Of a stretch of DNA of 6,388 nucleotides, positions 5,422-6,388 are shown in pieces. The notes under the pieces were generated by a model. That model was not told the origin of the DNA and made no database searches. It saw only the letters and a program-made list of their open reading frames with translations. Made by a program: the position numbers and the translations under genes. The DNA is from an uncultured Sphingomonas sp. (lineage in GTDB: Bacteria > Pseudomonadota > Alphaproteobacteria > Sphingomonadales > Sphingomonadaceae): NCBI GenBank assembly GCA_946886645.1, contig CAMPIY010000101.1, forward strand, positions 1 to 6,388, in the 5' to 3' direction. How positions within the stretch are numbered: the stretch's first letter is position 1; each line of letters begins with the position of its first letter.

Positions 5422-6388
5422 ATGTTTTCCAAGACCCGTTTGCTCGTTTCGTCGGGCCTGATCCTGTTCGCCGCCTCCGCTGCTTCGGCGCAGTCGGAAC
5501 CCGCGCGCATCATCGACGAAGGGCTGAACCGCAGCCAGGTGATGCTGACCGCATCGGAAATGATGGACGGGATCGGCCCGCGCCTCACCGGCTCGCCGAA
5601 CATGACGCGCGCCGAGAATTGGGCGATCGACAAGTTCCAGAGCTACGGGCTGACCAACATTCATCGCGAACCGTTCCTGTTCGGCCGCGGTTGGGAGATT
5701 GTTTCCTCGTCGGCCGTGATGGTGACGCCGCGCCGCGTGCAGATGACGGCCATTCCCATGGCTTGGTCGCCGCCGACCGACGGCACGATCCGCGCCGAAG
5801 TGATTGTCGCGCCGATATCGAAGCGCGAGCATTTCGCCGCCTGGCATGGCAAGCTGGCCGGCAAGATCGTGATGGTGACTCTGCCCGACACCGAAAGCGG
5901 CGAGCCCAAGGAACCCGCGTTCAAGCGGCTGACCGACGCCGACATCAAGGAAGACGATAGTTACCACCTTCCGGACTACGATCCCGACGCGGTCAACAAG
6001 CGCAAGCAGCGTCGCGATTTCCCGAAGGAGCTCGACGCGTTCCTGAAGGCGGAAGGTGCGGTCGCCTGGATCAAGAAAAGCTATCGCGACGGGCTGCTGG
6101 TCCACGGCGAGGGCTATAATTACGGTATCGGCGAGACGCTGAGCCTGCCGGTGCTGGAAGTGGCGGCCGAGGATTATCGCCGTCTTGCGCGCCTGGCGAA
6201 GATCGGGCCGGCACCGACGGTCGAGCTGACCAGCAACGTCCGCTTCGTCGACGGCGACGGCAACGCCAACAACATCATCGCCGACATTCCCGGCACCGAT
6301 CCCAAGGCCGGCTATGTCATGGCCGGCGCCCATTTCGACAGCTGGGTCGCGGGCGACGGCGCGTCGGACAATGGCGCGGGCAGCGCGG
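5422..6388 (+). CDS. Secreted M28-family zinc peptidase, N-terminal part
   Basis: The frame is open from the ATG at 5422 to the right edge: 322 codons, with the C-terminus missing. Residues 1-23 form a signal peptide (basic start, LLVSSGLILFAASA core, ASA-QS cleavage), so the enzyme acts in the periplasm or outside the cell. Residues 43-80 (SEMMDGIGPRLTGSPN, then the AIDKFQSYGLTNI helix) are the usual N-terminal part of this family. Residues about 115-255 form a PA-like insert containing GKLAGKIVMV (143-152). The metal centre begins with AGAHFDSW and GASDNGAG: His304 is the first zinc ligand, Asp306 the adjacent active-site Asp, and Asp316 the bridging Asp. The Glu pair and remaining ligands should lie beyond the edge. 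M28 enzymes are mostly aminopeptidases or carboxypeptidases with two zinc ions; which type this is cannot be told. Its exported location and divergent placement suggest it processes peptides from outside the cell. Confidence 0.93.
   Translation, partial: MFSKTRLLVSSGLILFAASAASAQSEPARIIDEGLNRSQVMLTASEMMDGIGPRLTGSPNMTRAENWAIDKFQSYGLTNIHREPFLFGRGWEIVSSSAVMVTPRRVQMTAIPMAWSPPTDGTIRAEVIVAPISKREHFAAWHGKLAGKIVMVTLPDTESGEPKEPAFKRLTDADIKEDDSYHLPDYDPDAVNKRKQRRDFPKELDAFLKAEGAVAWIKKSYRDGLLVHGEGYNYGIGETLSLPVLEVAAEDYRRLARLAKIGPAPTVELTSNVRFVDGDGNANNIIADIPGTDPKAGYVMAGAHFDSWVAGDGASDNGAGSA

Noticed and set aside
5386..6333. A 315-codon open frame on the minus strand opposite the peptidase gene.
   Set aside because: The plus frame has a signal peptide, a G-tract ribosome binding site and M28 metal motifs. 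The minus frame has no domain and is a shadow.
1..6388. Mobile element, CRISPR array, tRNA or rRNA.
   Set aside because: I saw no transposase or integrase motif, no regularly spaced repeats and no tRNA-like cloverleaf or rRNA sequence on either strand.

Overview
The window looks like chromosomal DNA from a high-GC alphaproteobacterium, most likely a sphingomonad (Sphingomonadales). The evidence is strong G/C at third codon positions, a TonB-dependent receptor with the order-typical TonB box and plug wording (EIVVTATKREERLQDVPIAI, then GPQGTLYG), a TPR-sulfotransferase fusion, and G-tract ribosome binding sites. No RNA gene, CRISPR array, insertion sequence or phage gene is visible.

Layout, left to right. 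Positions 1-270 (+) are the C-terminal 89 codons of an arginine-rich protein that starts off the left edge. It converges on a MaoC-like hydratase gene (289-738, -), and a GC-rich hairpin with the hydratase stop codon in its loop lies between them. A 186-bp intergenic stretch (739-924) holds three perfect hairpins in a row. Then come a complete TonB-dependent outer-membrane receptor (925-3390, -), a 94-bp gap with a candidate promoter, and a complete 614-residue TPR-sulfotransferase (3485-5329, -). A 92-bp divergent region (5330-5421) follows, with a terminator-like hairpin that also overlaps a candidate promoter. The window ends inside a secreted M28-family zinc metallopeptidase (5422 to the right edge, +; 322 codons visible).

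How the genes may work together. The receptor, the cytoplasmic TPR-sulfotransferase and the divergently transcribed exported peptidase form a compact group whose products would act in the outer membrane, the cytoplasm and outside the cytoplasm respectively. One reading is uptake and breakdown of a peptide-like ligand, with a sulfation step acting on an unknown acceptor. Only the individual families are supported by sequence; their joint role, substrate and acceptor are inference. The MaoC hydratase is on the same strand downstream of the receptor, but the three hairpins separate it, so it may be an unrelated transcription unit.

Long open frames on the opposite strands of the receptor, sulfotransferase and peptidase genes are judged to be high-GC shadows.
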